64,000 bases of DNA from NCBI GenBank assembly GCA_036262075.1, contig DATAJO010000022.1, positions 62,001-126,000 on the forward strand, read 5' to 3'. Numbering within the stretch: the stretch's first letter is position 1; every line of letters begins with the position of its first letter. The translations under genes and the position numbers were made by a program. This document shows positions 17,278 to 26,428 of this stretch, in pieces. The stretch comes from JACDBZ01 sp036262075. Its GTDB lineage: Bacteria > Chloroflexota > Limnocylindria > QHBO01. The notes beneath the pieces were generated by a model. That model saw nothing but the letters and a program-made list of their open reading frames with translations. It made no database searches and had not been told where the DNA came from.

Positions 17278-18726
17278 CTAGCGGCGCGTCGCCGATGGCG
17301 CGCCGTCGATGGCGCGCACCGTCCACTCCTGGCCTGACGGCGTGTCGCGCACCTCGACGCCCAGGCGGGCAAGCTCGTCGCGCAGCGCGTCCGAGGTGGC
17401 CCAGTCGCGCGCCGCCCGTGCCGCCGCACGGCGCTCGAGCAGCTCGGCCGCGCCCTCGGGCAGCGGCGCATCGGTCTCGACCGGGGCGTCGAGCGACAGC
17501 CCGAGCACGCGGTCGAAGTCGAGGAGCAGCGCCCGGCGCTGCGGGTCGGTCAGGTCGGAGGCCGATGCGACCTTGTGGGCGAGGGCGAGGGCCCGCGGCA
17601 TGGCGAGGTCGTCGGTGACCGCATCGGCGAAGCGCTGCCGGTAGGAGGCCATCGGCTCCGCCGACAGGTCGACCGGCTGGGTCGCGTCGCGGGCGGCGGC
17701 GACGGAACGGCGAAGCTTGCCGAGCCCGGAGGCGGCGGCGTGCATGGCCGCATCGGTGAAGTCGAGCTTGCTGCGGTAGTGCGCCGTCAACGCCAGGTAG
17801 CGGAAGGCGAGCGGCTCGAATCCCTTCTCGGGCAGATCGGCCACGCGGATGATGTTGCCGGCGCTCTTCGCCATCTTCGCGTCGCCGAGGGTGAGGAACT
17901 CGCCGTGCATCCAGATGCTGACGACCTCGTGGCCGAGCGCGCCCTCGGACTGGGCGATCTCGTCCTCGTGGTGCGGGAACTTCAGATCGATCCCGCCGGT
18001 GTGGATGTCGAAGCGCTCGCCGAGGTGCTTCAGGCTCATGGCCGAGCACTCGATGTGCCACCCCGGGAAGCCCTCGCCCCAGGGTGACGGCCACTTCATC
18101 AGCCGATGTGGCCCGGCCTTCTTCCACAGGGCGAAGTCGGCGGGGTCGCGCTTGTCCTCCTCGACCTCGACCCGATGCCCCGCGAGCATCTCCTCGACCC
18201 GCTGGCCCGACAGCTTCCCGTAGTCGGGGAACTCCGACACGTCGTAGTAGATCGTGCCGTCGACCTCGTAGGCGAGGCCCTTGTCGAGCAGGATCTTCGT
18301 CAGCTCGATCATCTCGCCGATGTGCTCGGTCGCCCTGGGCATGACGTCGACCGGCAGCATGTTGAGCAGCGCCTCGTCCTCGAGCCAGGCGCGCGTGTAG
18401 TGCTCGGCGAGCTCGGTCGGGCTTCGCCCCTCCGCGATGGCCGCCTGCTCGATGCGGTCCTCCTCGGGCAGCGACGCGTCGTCATCGCTGCGCATGTGCC
18501 CGACGTCGGTGATGTTCTTCACGTAGCGCACCTCGTAGCCGAGGTACTCGAGCGTCCGATGCAGGAGGTCGCCGAACAGGTACGTCCGCAGGTTGCCGAT
18601 GTGCGCGTACTTGTAGACCGTGCTGCCGCAGGTGTACACGCCGACCCGGCCCGGCTCGACCGGGACGAGCGGCTCGACGCGGCGCGTCAGCGAGTTGTAG
18701 AGGCGGATATCCGGAAGCTCCGTCAT
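17278..18726 (-). CDS. cysS: Cysteinyl-tRNA synthetase
   Basis: 482 residues, class I synthetase charging tRNA-Cys. Signature VYTCGSTVYKYAHIGNLRTYL supplies the zinc-ligand Cys and the HIGH-type motif (AHIGN); further zinc ligands in GWHIECSAM and FPHHEDEIAQSE; KMSKS-type loop is KMAKSAGN. The C-terminal helical domain has ARDWATSDALRDELARLG, typical of CysRS. The start overlaps the galE stop as ATGA (18723-18726), a coupling of a housekeeping gene to a polysaccharide gene. Confidence 0.96.
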   Translation of the reverse strand: MTELPDIRLYNSLTRRVEPLVPVEPGRVGVYTCGSTVYKYAHIGNLRTYLFGDLLHRTLEYLGYEVRYVKNITDVGHMRSDDDASLPEEDRIEQAAIAEGRSPTELAEHYTRAWLEDEALLNMLPVDVMPRATEHIGEMIELTKILLDKGLAYEVDGTIYYDVSEFPDYGKLSGQRVEEMLAGHRVEVEEDKRDPADFALWKKAGPHRLMKWPSPWGEGFPGWHIECSAMSLKHLGERFDIHTGGIDLKFPHHEDEIAQSEGALGHEVVSIWMHGEFLTLGDAKMAKSAGNIIRVADLPEKGFEPLAFRYLALTAHYRSKLDFTDAAMHAAASGLGKLRRSVAAARDATQPVDLSAEPMASYRQRFADAVTDDLAMPRALALAHKVASASDLTDPQRRALLLDFDRVLGLSLDAPVETDAPLPEGAAELLERRAAARAARDWATSDALRDELARLGVEVRDTPSGQEWTVRAIDGAPSATRR

Positions 18727-19706
18727 GCCCGGGCACCTGCGGATGCGTAGCGCCAGGCATCGGCCACGATCTCGTCCAGGCCGCGGCGCGCCTGCCAGCC
18801 GAGCATCTCCTTCGCGCGCGACACGTCGGCGAACACCGCCGCGGAGTCGCCGGGTCGTCGCTCGGTGACGGTGGCGGGGACGGGCCGGCCGGTGGCGCGC
18901 TCGACGGCGGTCAGCACCTCGCGAACCGATGCCCCGCGTCCGGTGCCGAGATTGAGGATGCCCGACGCCGTCCCGGCCGCGAGCGCCTCGACCGCCGCGA
19001 GGTGCCCGTCGGCGAGGTCGTCGACGTGGATGTAGTCGCGGATCGCCGTCCCGTCCGGCGTCGGCCAGTCGTCGCCGAGGATCGACATCGGCTCGCCGGT
19101 GAGCGTCGCGCGCAGGGCAACCGGTATGAGGTTCACCGCGTTCGCCAGGGCCTCGCCGAAGCGTCCGTCGGCCGATGCGCCGGCCACGTTGAAGTAGCGC
19201 AGGGCCATGTACCGGATGCCATGCGCCTGCTCGAACCAGGGGAGCATGCGCTCCGCCTGCAGCTTGCTCTCCCCATAGGGGTTCATCGGCTCGGCGGGGG
19301 AGTCCTCGACGATCGGGCTCGTGGCGCCGGAGCCGTAGACGGCGGCGCTCGAGCTGAAGATGAACGATCGGATGCCGGCCGCCACCATGGCCTGGAGCAG
19401 GGTCAGCGTGCCCCCCGTGTTCGTCGCGAAGTAGCGCGCCGGCTCGGCCATCGACTCGGCCACCGATTTGATGCCGGCCACGTGGATGACCGCGCCCGGC
19501 GCGAAGCGACGCAGCGCCGCCGTGACGTCGGTGGCGTTGCGCACGTCCCCCTGCAGGCCAGGGGCGCCGGCCACCGCGTCCGGATGGGCGAGCTGGAGGT
19601 CGAGCACGGCGACCTCGTGCCCGGCTGCCACCAGGCGTCGGACCACCGCCGAGCCGATGTAGCCGGCACCGCCGGTCACCAGGATTCGCAGGCGTGCGTC
19701 GTTCAT
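18723..19706 (-). CDS. galE: UDP-glucose 4-epimerase
   Basis: 327 residues from ATG 19706; a GTG at 19730 would add eight residues. NAD motif VTGGAGYIGSAVVRRLVAAGHEV, catalytic SSSAAVYG (Ser) and NPYGESKLQAE (Y-x3-K), ALRYFNVAGA and RDYIHVDDLADGH, all classical GalE motifs. Interconverts UDP-glucose and UDP-galactose for polymer synthesis. Cotranscribed with cysS. Confidence 0.93.
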   Translation of the reverse strand: MNDARLRILVTGGAGYIGSAVVRRLVAAGHEVAVLDLQLAHPDAVAGAPGLQGDVRNATDVTAALRRFAPGAVIHVAGIKSVAESMAEPARYFATNTGGTLTLLQAMVAAGIRSFIFSSSAAVYGSGATSPIVEDSPAEPMNPYGESKLQAERMLPWFEQAHGIRYMALRYFNVAGASADGRFGEALANAVNLIPVALRATLTGEPMSILGDDWPTPDGTAIRDYIHVDDLADGHLAAVEALAAGTASGILNLGTGRGASVREVLTAVERATGRPVPATVTERRPGDSAAVFADVSRAKEMLGWQARRGLDEIVADAWRYASAGARA

Positions 19707-19826
19707 CTCAATCACGTCGCGGGGACGCACGATTGTAGATGGGATTCGGCCGCCGCTCGATCGTCGTCGCGATCTGGCGACGCTCGGCCGGGCAGTCGCT
19801 CGCGCCCGGCGCGGGCGCGGTGCGTG
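19707..19826. other. Short gap between galE and SLH gene
   Basis: 120 bases downstream of the SLH gene and upstream of galE on the same strand. No hairpin terminator or promoter stands out. Confidence 0.3.
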
Positions 19827-21479
19827 TCAGCGGTGGGTGTAGTCGGTGAAGCCCACCGTGCGCCCGGCGCCGACCGGGTACTCGACGGGGTACGGCAGGC
19901 CGTAGACGCGGTTCAGGACGTGCTTGATCTCGGCCGCGCGCTCGGCGTCGTACCACTCCGACTCGCCGGTCGAGCGGCGCAGCCCCATGAGGTAGATCGC
20001 GGCGCGCTTCAGGGCCTGCTTCTGGATGTCGAAGGCCGGGTACCCGGCGCGGGTCAGGATCATCGCCGCGGGCACCGAGCCCTCGAGGCCGACCCACGGG
20101 TACTGGGTGTAGCCGGGCCGGCACACGTTGTCGCTGCCGCGGCTCATGTCGTTGCTGATTGCGCCCGAGATCGAGCAGCCGTTCCTGCGCGCTCCGGCAT
20201 TCTGGATGCCGACCGGGTCTGACGGGACCTGCTGCCAGGCCTCGCTGTTGCTCGAGACGCGGTGCGCGCTCGACCGGTCGCCGGCGTAGCGCCGGAAGGC
20301 GGTCCAGCTCCACTTCAGCATCTCGGTGTCGCCGAGGTAGGCGCCGAGCGCCGCGTACGCACCCCCTTCCTGGGCCGATGCGTTCGAGCCCGACTGCCAG
20401 GCCGACTGCCGGAAGGTGATCGGCTCGCCGGAGTTGTTGTGCTCGAGGCGCATCGTCCGGAACGACGCCAGCCAGTTGTAGATCGGTCCCGACCGGATGG
20501 CGAGGAGGTCGGCGGCGATGATGTAGCCGGTGAGGTTGCGTCCGACGGCGAGCCAGCGGCCGCCCTGCTCGGTGCCGATCGCGCGCGTCAGCGCCGCGAC
20601 GGCGCGCTCGCGCTGCTGGCCGGTGCGCACCGCGTAGATCGCGGCGGCCAGCGTGTACTGGTCGTGGTGGGAGTCCTGGTCGCTGACGTCAGCCGTCCCG
20701 GTTGCCCGACCCGCGGCGTCGACGATCCTGCTCCACGCGGCGCCGGACGTCGGTTGGCGCTTGATCTCGTCGTAGGTGACCCACAGGCCGACGACGTTGG
20801 CAGGCCCGGCGGCCGCCTGGGTGAGCCGATCCTCCATGGCCCGGTACAGGAAGGCGGCGAACTGGCCGCGGGTCACGACCGCGGCCGGGCAGAAGCGGCC
20901 GCTGCCGCAGCCGGCCGTCACGCCGGCGGCGGTCGCGCGGTTGATCGGCCGCTGGTGGATGCTCCACGTGTCGTCGCGGAAGAAGTCGCGGGTCGTGTGC
21001 GGCAGGTCGAACGCGCGCACGAAGAAGCTGGCCAGCTGCGCGCGGGTCACGCCCGAGCTCGGGCAGTAGCGGCCGCCGCCGCAGCCCGAGGCAAGCCCGG
21101 CGGCCGCGAGCCGGTTGATCGCGTCCTCGTGGATGCTCGTTCCGTCGTCCGTGAACGCGTCGCGCGAGGCGGACGGCAGCCCGAGGGCGCGGGTCATGAA
21201 CGAGGCGAGCTCGCCGCGGGTCACCGCCCGGTTCGGGCAGAAGCGCGTCTCCGAGCACCCGGCGGCGATGCCCTCGGACACGAGCCAGCCGATCTCGGCG
21301 CGGAACTGGCTGCTGCCGACGTCGCTGAAGGCCGCCGATATTGCGTCCGGCGCGGCGAGCGGCGGGACCGGCGCGGCCGCGGTGGGGGCGACGACGCCGG
21401 CCGCCAGCGCGGTGGCCAGGAGGAGGGCGCCGAGGCGCCGGAGGCCGGCGTGCGGGTCGAGGAAGCTTGGGGTGGTCAC
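19827..21479 (-). CDS. S-layer-homology (SLH) domain protein with C-terminal lyase-like domain
   Basis: About 550 residues from GTG 21479; ATG 21548 is an alternative. A signal peptide (GALLLATALAAGVVAPTAAA) is followed by three SLH repeats: FSDVGSS...FCPNRAVTRGELASFM, FTDDGTS...YCPSSGVTRAQLASFF and FRDDTWS...FCPAAVVTRGQFAAFL. Each carries a Cys pair (GC...CP) that could form a disulfide, a variant seen in Chloroflexota and Actinomycetota. The remaining 330 residues match the partial gene at 1-813 and look like a helical toroid. Expected to bind the cell wall and act on or anchor surface polysaccharide. Confidence 0.8.
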   Translation of the reverse strand: MTTPSFLDPHAGLRRLGALLLATALAAGVVAPTAAAPVPPLAAPDAISAAFSDVGSSQFRAEIGWLVSEGIAAGCSETRFCPNRAVTRGELASFMTRALGLPSASRDAFTDDGTSIHEDAINRLAAAGLASGCGGGRYCPSSGVTRAQLASFFVRAFDLPHTTRDFFRDDTWSIHQRPINRATAAGVTAGCGSGRFCPAAVVTRGQFAAFLYRAMEDRLTQAAAGPANVVGLWVTYDEIKRQPTSGAAWSRIVDAAGRATGTADVSDQDSHHDQYTLAAAIYAVRTGQQRERAVAALTRAIGTEQGGRWLAVGRNLTGYIIAADLLAIRSGPIYNWLASFRTMRLEHNNSGEPITFRQSAWQSGSNASAQEGGAYAALGAYLGDTEMLKWSWTAFRRYAGDRSSAHRVSSNSEAWQQVPSDPVGIQNAGARRNGCSISGAISNDMSRGSDNVCRPGYTQYPWVGLEGSVPAAMILTRAGYPAFDIQKQALKRAAIYLMGLRRSTGESEWYDAERAAEIKHVLNRVYGLPYPVEYPVGAGRTVGFTDYTHR

Positions 21480-21630
21480 GCGATACGTGGGGCTGCTGCG
21501 AGGTCCGGTTCCATGCTGCCCGACCGATCGCCGGATGCCATTCCCCATAGGTCCCGACCCGACCCGGGCGATGGCGCCACCGCGGCACCGGTACCCTCGG
21601 CGCAACGACCGGCGCATCTACCATGCGCGG

Positions 21631-22236
21631 ATGGCCACCGACGATCCCGACAGCGCCTACCCGATGACGCTCGGCGACGAGCCGCGCTTCTGCCCCGCCT
21701 GCGGCCGGCCGGTGACGCCGATGCAGCTGGAGGCCGACCACCGCCGCCGGCTGGTGTGCCCCGACGGCCACGTCACCTGGCGCAACCCGCGCGTCGTCGT
21801 GAACGCGCTGCCGGTGCGCGCCGGCCGCGTCCACCTCGGGCGGCGCGCCATCGAGCCGAGCCTCGGGAAGTGGGGCCTGCCCGGCGGCTTCCTCGAGCTC
21901 GGGGAGTCGGCGCAGGAGGGGGCGCGCCGCGAGGCCGAGGAGGAGACGGAGCTGCGGATCGAGGTCGGCCGCCTCATCGGCGTCTACTCGCGCCCGCAGG
22001 CGGGCATCGTGACGATCGTGTACGAGGCGGACGTCGTGGGCGGGCGGCCCGAGCCGGCGGCGGAGACGAGCGAGGTCCGGGACTTCGGGCCGGACGAGAT
22101 CCCGTGGGACGAGCTCGCGTTCACGACCGTCGAGTCGGCCCTGCGCGACTGGGTCGCCGCCCAGCCGGGCTTCGGGCCGCGCCACGAGCCGGAGCTCTAC
22201 GTCGAGGGCGACCCCTCCGAGCCCTCGGGCGGGTAG
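21631..22236 (+). CDS. Nudix hydrolase with N-terminal zinc ribbon
   Basis: 201 residues. N-terminal CPACGRPV...LVCPDGH supplies four zinc ligands as in NudC/ADP-ribose-type Nudix proteins. The Nudix box GGFLELGESAQEGARREAEEETEL matches G-x5-E-x7-RE-U-x-EE-x-G-U except for the last Gly (here E). Hydrolyses a nucleoside diphosphate linked to a moiety X. Divergent from the SLH gene. Its 3' end overlaps the convergent membrane-protein gene by 40 bases. Confidence 0.88.
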   Translation: MATDDPDSAYPMTLGDEPRFCPACGRPVTPMQLEADHRRRLVCPDGHVTWRNPRVVVNALPVRAGRVHLGRRAIEPSLGKWGLPGGFLELGESAQEGARREAEEETELRIEVGRLIGVYSRPQAGIVTIVYEADVVGGRPEPAAETSEVRDFGPDEIPWDELAFTTVESALRDWVAAQPGFGPRHEPELYVEGDPSEPSGG

Positions 22237-22685
22237 CGCATCACCTCGCGGCGCAGTGGCACGCCGACCCCGAGCAGGAGCCCGTAGCCGATCGTGGCGA
22301 CGATGCCGATCGGGCTCGTCCCGAAGGAGACGATGTCCGTCTGGCCAACGACGGCGGCCGCGACGAGCGCCCACACCAGGAGCGTGACGAGCGGGGCGGC
22401 CGCGACGAGCGTGGCGCGCACGGTGAAGAAGCGGCCGAAGAAGTAGGCGAACGCCATGCCCACCAGCCCGCCGCCGGCCTGGACCCCGGCGAGGCCGAGG
22501 ACGAAGGCGAGCTCCGGCGTGCCGGCCATCGGGCTGACCGCGAGCGCGATCGGCCGCAATGGGGCGAGCGGGTCGCCGTGGACGATCGCCGCCAGGCCCA
22601 TGGCCAGCGCGGCCCACACGTAGCCGGCCGCGAGGCCCGCCACGAAGCCGCGGTATGCCAGGCGCAGGCCGTTCACCTCGGTCAT
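22197..22685 (-). CDS. Four-TM membrane protein, unknown
   Basis: 162 residues with four hydrophobic helices (about 12-36, 52-82, 90-113, 120-142). No motif recognised. The C-terminal 13 codons overlap the Nudix gene on the other strand, and both frames look coding up to their stops. Confidence 0.6.
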   Translation of the reverse strand: MTEVNGLRLAYRGFVAGLAAGYVWAALAMGLAAIVHGDPLAPLRPIALAVSPMAGTPELAFVLGLAGVQAGGGLVGMAFAYFFGRFFTVRATLVAAAPLVTLLVWALVAAAVVGQTDIVSFGTSPIGIVATIGYGLLLGVGVPLRREVMRYPPEGSEGSPST

Positions 22686-22812
22686 GGCCGGGCGTGGGCA
22701 GCGATCACCATGCGGGGAGTCTGCGACCGGGGTGCCGGGAATCCGATCGGACCTTCGGCTGGCCGCTTCCGGTACCGGCGGCGAAGGCGTCCGGTAGGGC
22801 GACGGCCCCCGG

Positions 22813-24081
22813 TCAGGCGCCCTCGGGACGGCGGAAGACGGTGACCGCGTTCTGCCCGCCGAACCCGAAGCCGTTGACGATCGCGACGCGGACGTCCTGG
22901 CGCCGCGCCTCGTTCGGCACGTAGTCGAGGTCGCAGGCCGGATCCGGCGTCTCGAGGTTGATCGTCGGCGGCACGATCCCGTCGCGGATGGCGAGCGTCG
23001 CGTGGAGCGCGCTCAGCGCCCCGGCCGCCCCGAGCGTGTGGCCGACCATGCTCTTGTTGGCGCTCACCGTGAGCCGATCGGCGTGCTCGCCGAACGCCGA
23101 GCGGATGGCCTTCGTCTCGGTCGCGTCGTTGAGCGGCGTCGAGGTGCCGTGGGCCACGACGTGGTCGACCTCGTCGGGCTCGGTGTGCGCGTCGCGCAGC
23201 GCGCGTCGCATGGCGAGCGCGGCCCCCGCGCCCGACGGCTCCGGCGCGGAGATGTGGAACGCGTCGCCGGTCATCGCCCCGCCGGCGATCTCGGCCAGGA
23301 TCGGCGCGCCGCGTCGCTCGGCGTGCTCGGCGGACTCGACGACCGCCACGCCCGCCGCCTCGCCGAAGACGAAGCCGTCGCGATCGGCGTCGAACGGGCG
23401 CGAGGCGCGCTGCGGGTCGTCGTTGCGCTTCGAGAGGGCGCCCATGTTCGCGAGCGCGGCGAAGGCGACCGGCATGATGGCGCTCTCCGTGCCGCCGGCG
23501 ATGACGACATCGGCGTCGCCGTGCTCGATGAGGCGCTGGGCCTCGATGAATGCCTGGACGCCGGAGGCGCAGGCCGCGACCGAGGTGATGACCGGGCCGC
23601 GGATGCCGTTCTGGATGCTGACCTGGCAGGCCGCCATCGAGGGCGACAGCATCGGCACCATGAACGGCGAGACGCGCGGACCGCCCCTGGTGAGGTACGT
23701 CTCGTGGCCCTGCGCCACGTCGATCATCCCGCCGCCACCGGTGTTGACGACCACGGCGATGTCGTCGCGGTTGCCGTCGCCGATCTCGAGCCCCGACGCG
23801 TCGATCGCCTGGCGCGCGGCCGCCACGGCGATCTGGCTGAAGCGGCTCATCCGGCGCGCGGCCTTGAAGTCCATGAAGTCCGCGGGATCGAAGCCGGCGA
23901 TCTCCGCCGCGATACGGACCTCCTCGCCGGAGGCGTCGTAGGCGGTGATCGGCCCCACCCCGCTCGTGCCGGCCACGAGGTTGCGCCAGAACGACTCGGC
24001 GTCGTTGCCGATCGGCGTGACGGCGCCGACCCCGGTGACGAAGGCGCGGCGCGCGGGATCGCGCGGCGGTGGCGGCCTCAT
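22813..24081 (-). CDS. fabF: 3-oxoacyl-[acyl-carrier-protein] synthase II (copy 1)
   Basis: 422 residues. Condenses acyl-ACP with malonyl-ACP in fatty-acid elongation. Catalytic triad complete: Cys in SVAACASGVQAF, His in VAHGTSTPLND and His in ANKSMVGHTLGAAG. The ending GFGFGGQNAVTVF is typical. It follows the second fabF by about 10 bases in the order fabD-fabF2-fabF1. Retention of Cys rules out a chain-length-factor role. Confidence 0.93.
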   Translation of the reverse strand: MRPPPPRDPARRAFVTGVGAVTPIGNDAESFWRNLVAGTSGVGPITAYDASGEEVRIAAEIAGFDPADFMDFKAARRMSRFSQIAVAAARQAIDASGLEIGDGNRDDIAVVVNTGGGGMIDVAQGHETYLTRGGPRVSPFMVPMLSPSMAACQVSIQNGIRGPVITSVAACASGVQAFIEAQRLIEHGDADVVIAGGTESAIMPVAFAALANMGALSKRNDDPQRASRPFDADRDGFVFGEAAGVAVVESAEHAERRGAPILAEIAGGAMTGDAFHISAPEPSGAGAALAMRRALRDAHTEPDEVDHVVAHGTSTPLNDATETKAIRSAFGEHADRLTVSANKSMVGHTLGAAGALSALHATLAIRDGIVPPTINLETPDPACDLDYVPNEARRQDVRVAIVNGFGFGGQNAVTVFRRPEGA

Positions 24082-24091
24082 GCGGCGAGCG

Positions 24092-25375
24092 TCATGCCTC
24101 GTAGCGGCGGAAGATGACGGTCGAGTTGTGCCCGCCCAGGCCCATCGAGTTCGAGAGGGCCACGCGAACGTCCATGGCGCGGGCCTCGTTCGGGACGTAG
24201 TCGAGGTCGCACTCGGGATCGGGGTGGCGGTAGTTGATCGTCGGCGGCACGCAGCCGGTCTCGATCGCCTTGACGCACACGAACGACTCGATCGCGCCGG
24301 CGGCGCCCATGGCGTGGCCGGTCATCGACTTCGTGCTGCTCACCGCCAGCCGATCGGCGTGCTCGCCGAACACGCCGCGGATGGCCATCGTCTCGAACCG
24401 GTCGTTGAGCGGCGTCGAGGTGCCGTGCGGGTTGATGTAGTCGACGTCGGACGGCGCCATGCCGGCGCGGGCCAGCGCCGCGCGCATCGCGCGCTGATTG
24501 CCCTCGCCCCGGTCGGCGGGGGCGGCCATGTCGTACGCATCGGCCGAGGAGCCGTAGCCGACGACCTCGGCGATCGGCCGCGCGCCGCGCGCCAGCGCGT
24601 GCTGGAGCTCCTCGAGCACGAGGACCGCCGAGCCCTCGGCCACGACGAACCCGTCACGGGTGGCGTCGAACGGTCGCGAGGCCATGGCCGGCGCGTACGC
24701 GCCGGTATCGGGGTCCTTCGGCGTGCCGAGCGCGCGCATCTGGCCGAAGCCGGCGAAGGCGAGCGGCACGAGCGGCGCCTCGGTGCCGGCGCCGAGCATG
24801 AGGTCGGCCTGGCCGCGCACGATCGCCTCCATCGCCTCGCCGATGGCGTGGCCGCCGGTGGCGCAGGCGCTGACGACCGCGAGGTTGTGCCCCCGGATCC
24901 CGTACTGGATGGCGACCTGGCCCGACGGCGAGTCGGGGAGCATGTGGGGCAGCATGAACGGGCTGACCCGCCGCGGACCGCGCTCCATGAGCGTGACCTG
25001 CCCGTCGAGCAGGAGGCCGATGCCGCCGATGCCGGTCCCGAACACCATGCCGAAGCGGTCGGCGTCGACGTCGGCGGTGACGTTGCCGTCGTCGCCGAGC
25101 AGGCCCGCCTGGCGCAGCGCCTCGCCGGTGGCCGCGACCGCGAAATGCGTGCTCCGATCGTGACGTCGGGCATCCTTAGCGTCCATGTAGGCCGTGGCCT
25201 CGAAGCCCTTGACCTCGCCGGCGACGTCGACCTCGAACGGCGAGGGATCGAACAGGGTGATGCGATCGATGCCCGACCTGCCCGAGACGAGCGCGTCCCA
25301 GGCGGCATCGGCCCCGATGCCGACCGGTGAGACGATTCCGAGCCCGGTGACGACCGCCCGGCGCGGAGCGGTCAC
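24092..25375 (-). CDS. fabF: 3-oxoacyl-[acyl-carrier-protein] synthase II (copy 2)
   Basis: 427 residues from GTG 25375, which overlaps the fabD stop as GTGA; in-frame sequence upstream lies inside fabD and is not protein-like. Catalytic residues: Cys in VVSACATGGHAIGE, His in INPHGTSTPLND, His in STKSMTGHAMGAAGA. It differs clearly from copy 1, so the pair are not recent duplicates. Perhaps the two elongate different chain lengths. Confidence 0.93.
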   Translation of the reverse strand: MTAPRRAVVTGLGIVSPVGIGADAAWDALVSGRSGIDRITLFDPSPFEVDVAGEVKGFEATAYMDAKDARRHDRSTHFAVAATGEALRQAGLLGDDGNVTADVDADRFGMVFGTGIGGIGLLLDGQVTLMERGPRRVSPFMLPHMLPDSPSGQVAIQYGIRGHNLAVVSACATGGHAIGEAMEAIVRGQADLMLGAGTEAPLVPLAFAGFGQMRALGTPKDPDTGAYAPAMASRPFDATRDGFVVAEGSAVLVLEELQHALARGARPIAEVVGYGSSADAYDMAAPADRGEGNQRAMRAALARAGMAPSDVDYINPHGTSTPLNDRFETMAIRGVFGEHADRLAVSSTKSMTGHAMGAAGAIESFVCVKAIETGCVPPTINYRHPDPECDLDYVPNEARAMDVRVALSNSMGLGGHNSTVIFRRYEA

Positions 25376-26364
25376 GCGCGTGGCTCGCCGAGGAGCGTCA
25401 GCACGCCGGCGCCGTCCGGCCCGTCGACGGGGTGGGCCGATGCCTCGGGGCTGATGCGCCTGATGAGGCCGGACAGGACGCGGCCGGGGCCGATCTCGAC
25501 GAAGTCGGTGACGCCCGAGCCCACCATGCGGCGCACCGTCGACGTCCACTGCACGCCGTGGACGAGGTGCTCGGTCAGCTCGACGCGCAGGCCATCGGCG
25601 GTGTTGATGACCGTGGCGTGGACGTTGCCGAGCATCGGCACCTGCGGGTCGCGGAACGGGACCTTGGCCAGGATGCGGCCGAACTCGTCGCGCGCGCGGC
25701 GCATGAGCGGCGAGTGGCTGGCGACGCTCACCGTCAGCCGCACGGCGCGCCGGGCGCCGACCGTCTTGCTCATCTCGAGCGCGAAGACGAGGGCCGGGAT
25801 GACGCCGGACAGGACGATCTGGCCCGGCGCGTTCGCATTCGCGACGCTGATCTCGCCGTGGGCCCGGGCCTGGTCGACGATGTCGTGGACCTGCTCGTCG
25901 GACAGCCCGACGACGGCGCCCATGCCGCCGGCGATGCCGCGCTCCTGCATGATCCGGCCGCGCTCGCGCACGAGGCGCAGCGCATCGGCGTAGTCGATCG
26001 CGTCGGCGGCCACGGCGGCGGCGTACTGCCCGGCCGAATGCCCGGCCAGCGCGCGTGGCGTGATCTCGATCCCGGCCGCGCGAGCGTCCTCGCGGATGGC
26101 GTCGAGGAAGGCGACGCTGGTGGCGAGGATCGCCGGCTGCGCGTTCACCGTCCGGTCGAGCTCCTCCGCCGGCCCCTCGAGGATGAGGCGAGACAGCGGG
26201 AAGCCGAGCGCGTCGTCGGCGCGCTCGAAGGCGCGGGCGGCGGCCGGCGAGCGCTCGACGAGCGCGGCGCCCATGCCGACATACTGGGATCCCTGGCCGG
26301 GAAAGACGAAGGCGATGCTGCGGGAGGCGGGATGCCCGGTCTCCGGCGGGGTCTGATGTGTCAT
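25372..26364 (-). CDS. fabD: Malonyl-CoA:ACP transacylase
   Basis: 330 residues. Loads malonyl onto ACP. FPGQGSQYVGMG near the N-terminus, the nucleophile motif GHSAGQYAA (Ser) and ASHSPLM (His) are present. In the usual GHSxGEYAA the Glu is replaced by Gln here. First gene of a fabD-fabF-fabF operon lacking fabH, fabG and acpP. Confidence 0.92.
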   Translation of the reverse strand: MTHQTPPETGHPASRSIAFVFPGQGSQYVGMGAALVERSPAAARAFERADDALGFPLSRLILEGPAEELDRTVNAQPAILATSVAFLDAIREDARAAGIEITPRALAGHSAGQYAAAVAADAIDYADALRLVRERGRIMQERGIAGGMGAVVGLSDEQVHDIVDQARAHGEISVANANAPGQIVLSGVIPALVFALEMSKTVGARRAVRLTVSVASHSPLMRRARDEFGRILAKVPFRDPQVPMLGNVHATVINTADGLRVELTEHLVHGVQWTSTVRRMVGSGVTDFVEIGPGRVLSGLIRRISPEASAHPVDGPDGAGVLTLLGEPRA

Positions 26365-26393
26365 CGATCCGGTGCGTGGAGAGTGCTGGGCGG

Positions 26394-26423
26394 AGTATAG
26401 GGTCCGTTCGGGAGGGTGGCCAA
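26394..26423 (-). promoter_or_regulatory. Candidate promoter for fabD
   Basis: On the minus strand TTGGCC (26423-26418) and TATACT (26399-26394) are separated by 18 bases, in the 64-bp gap between the M20 gene and fabD. Transcription would begin near 26387, about 23 bases before the ATG. Confidence 0.5.
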
Positions 26424-26428
26424 CGCGC

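Noticed and set aside
24092..25375. Second fabF as a polyketide chain-length factor
   Set aside because: The active-site Cys is present (SACATGG), so it is a full ketosynthase.
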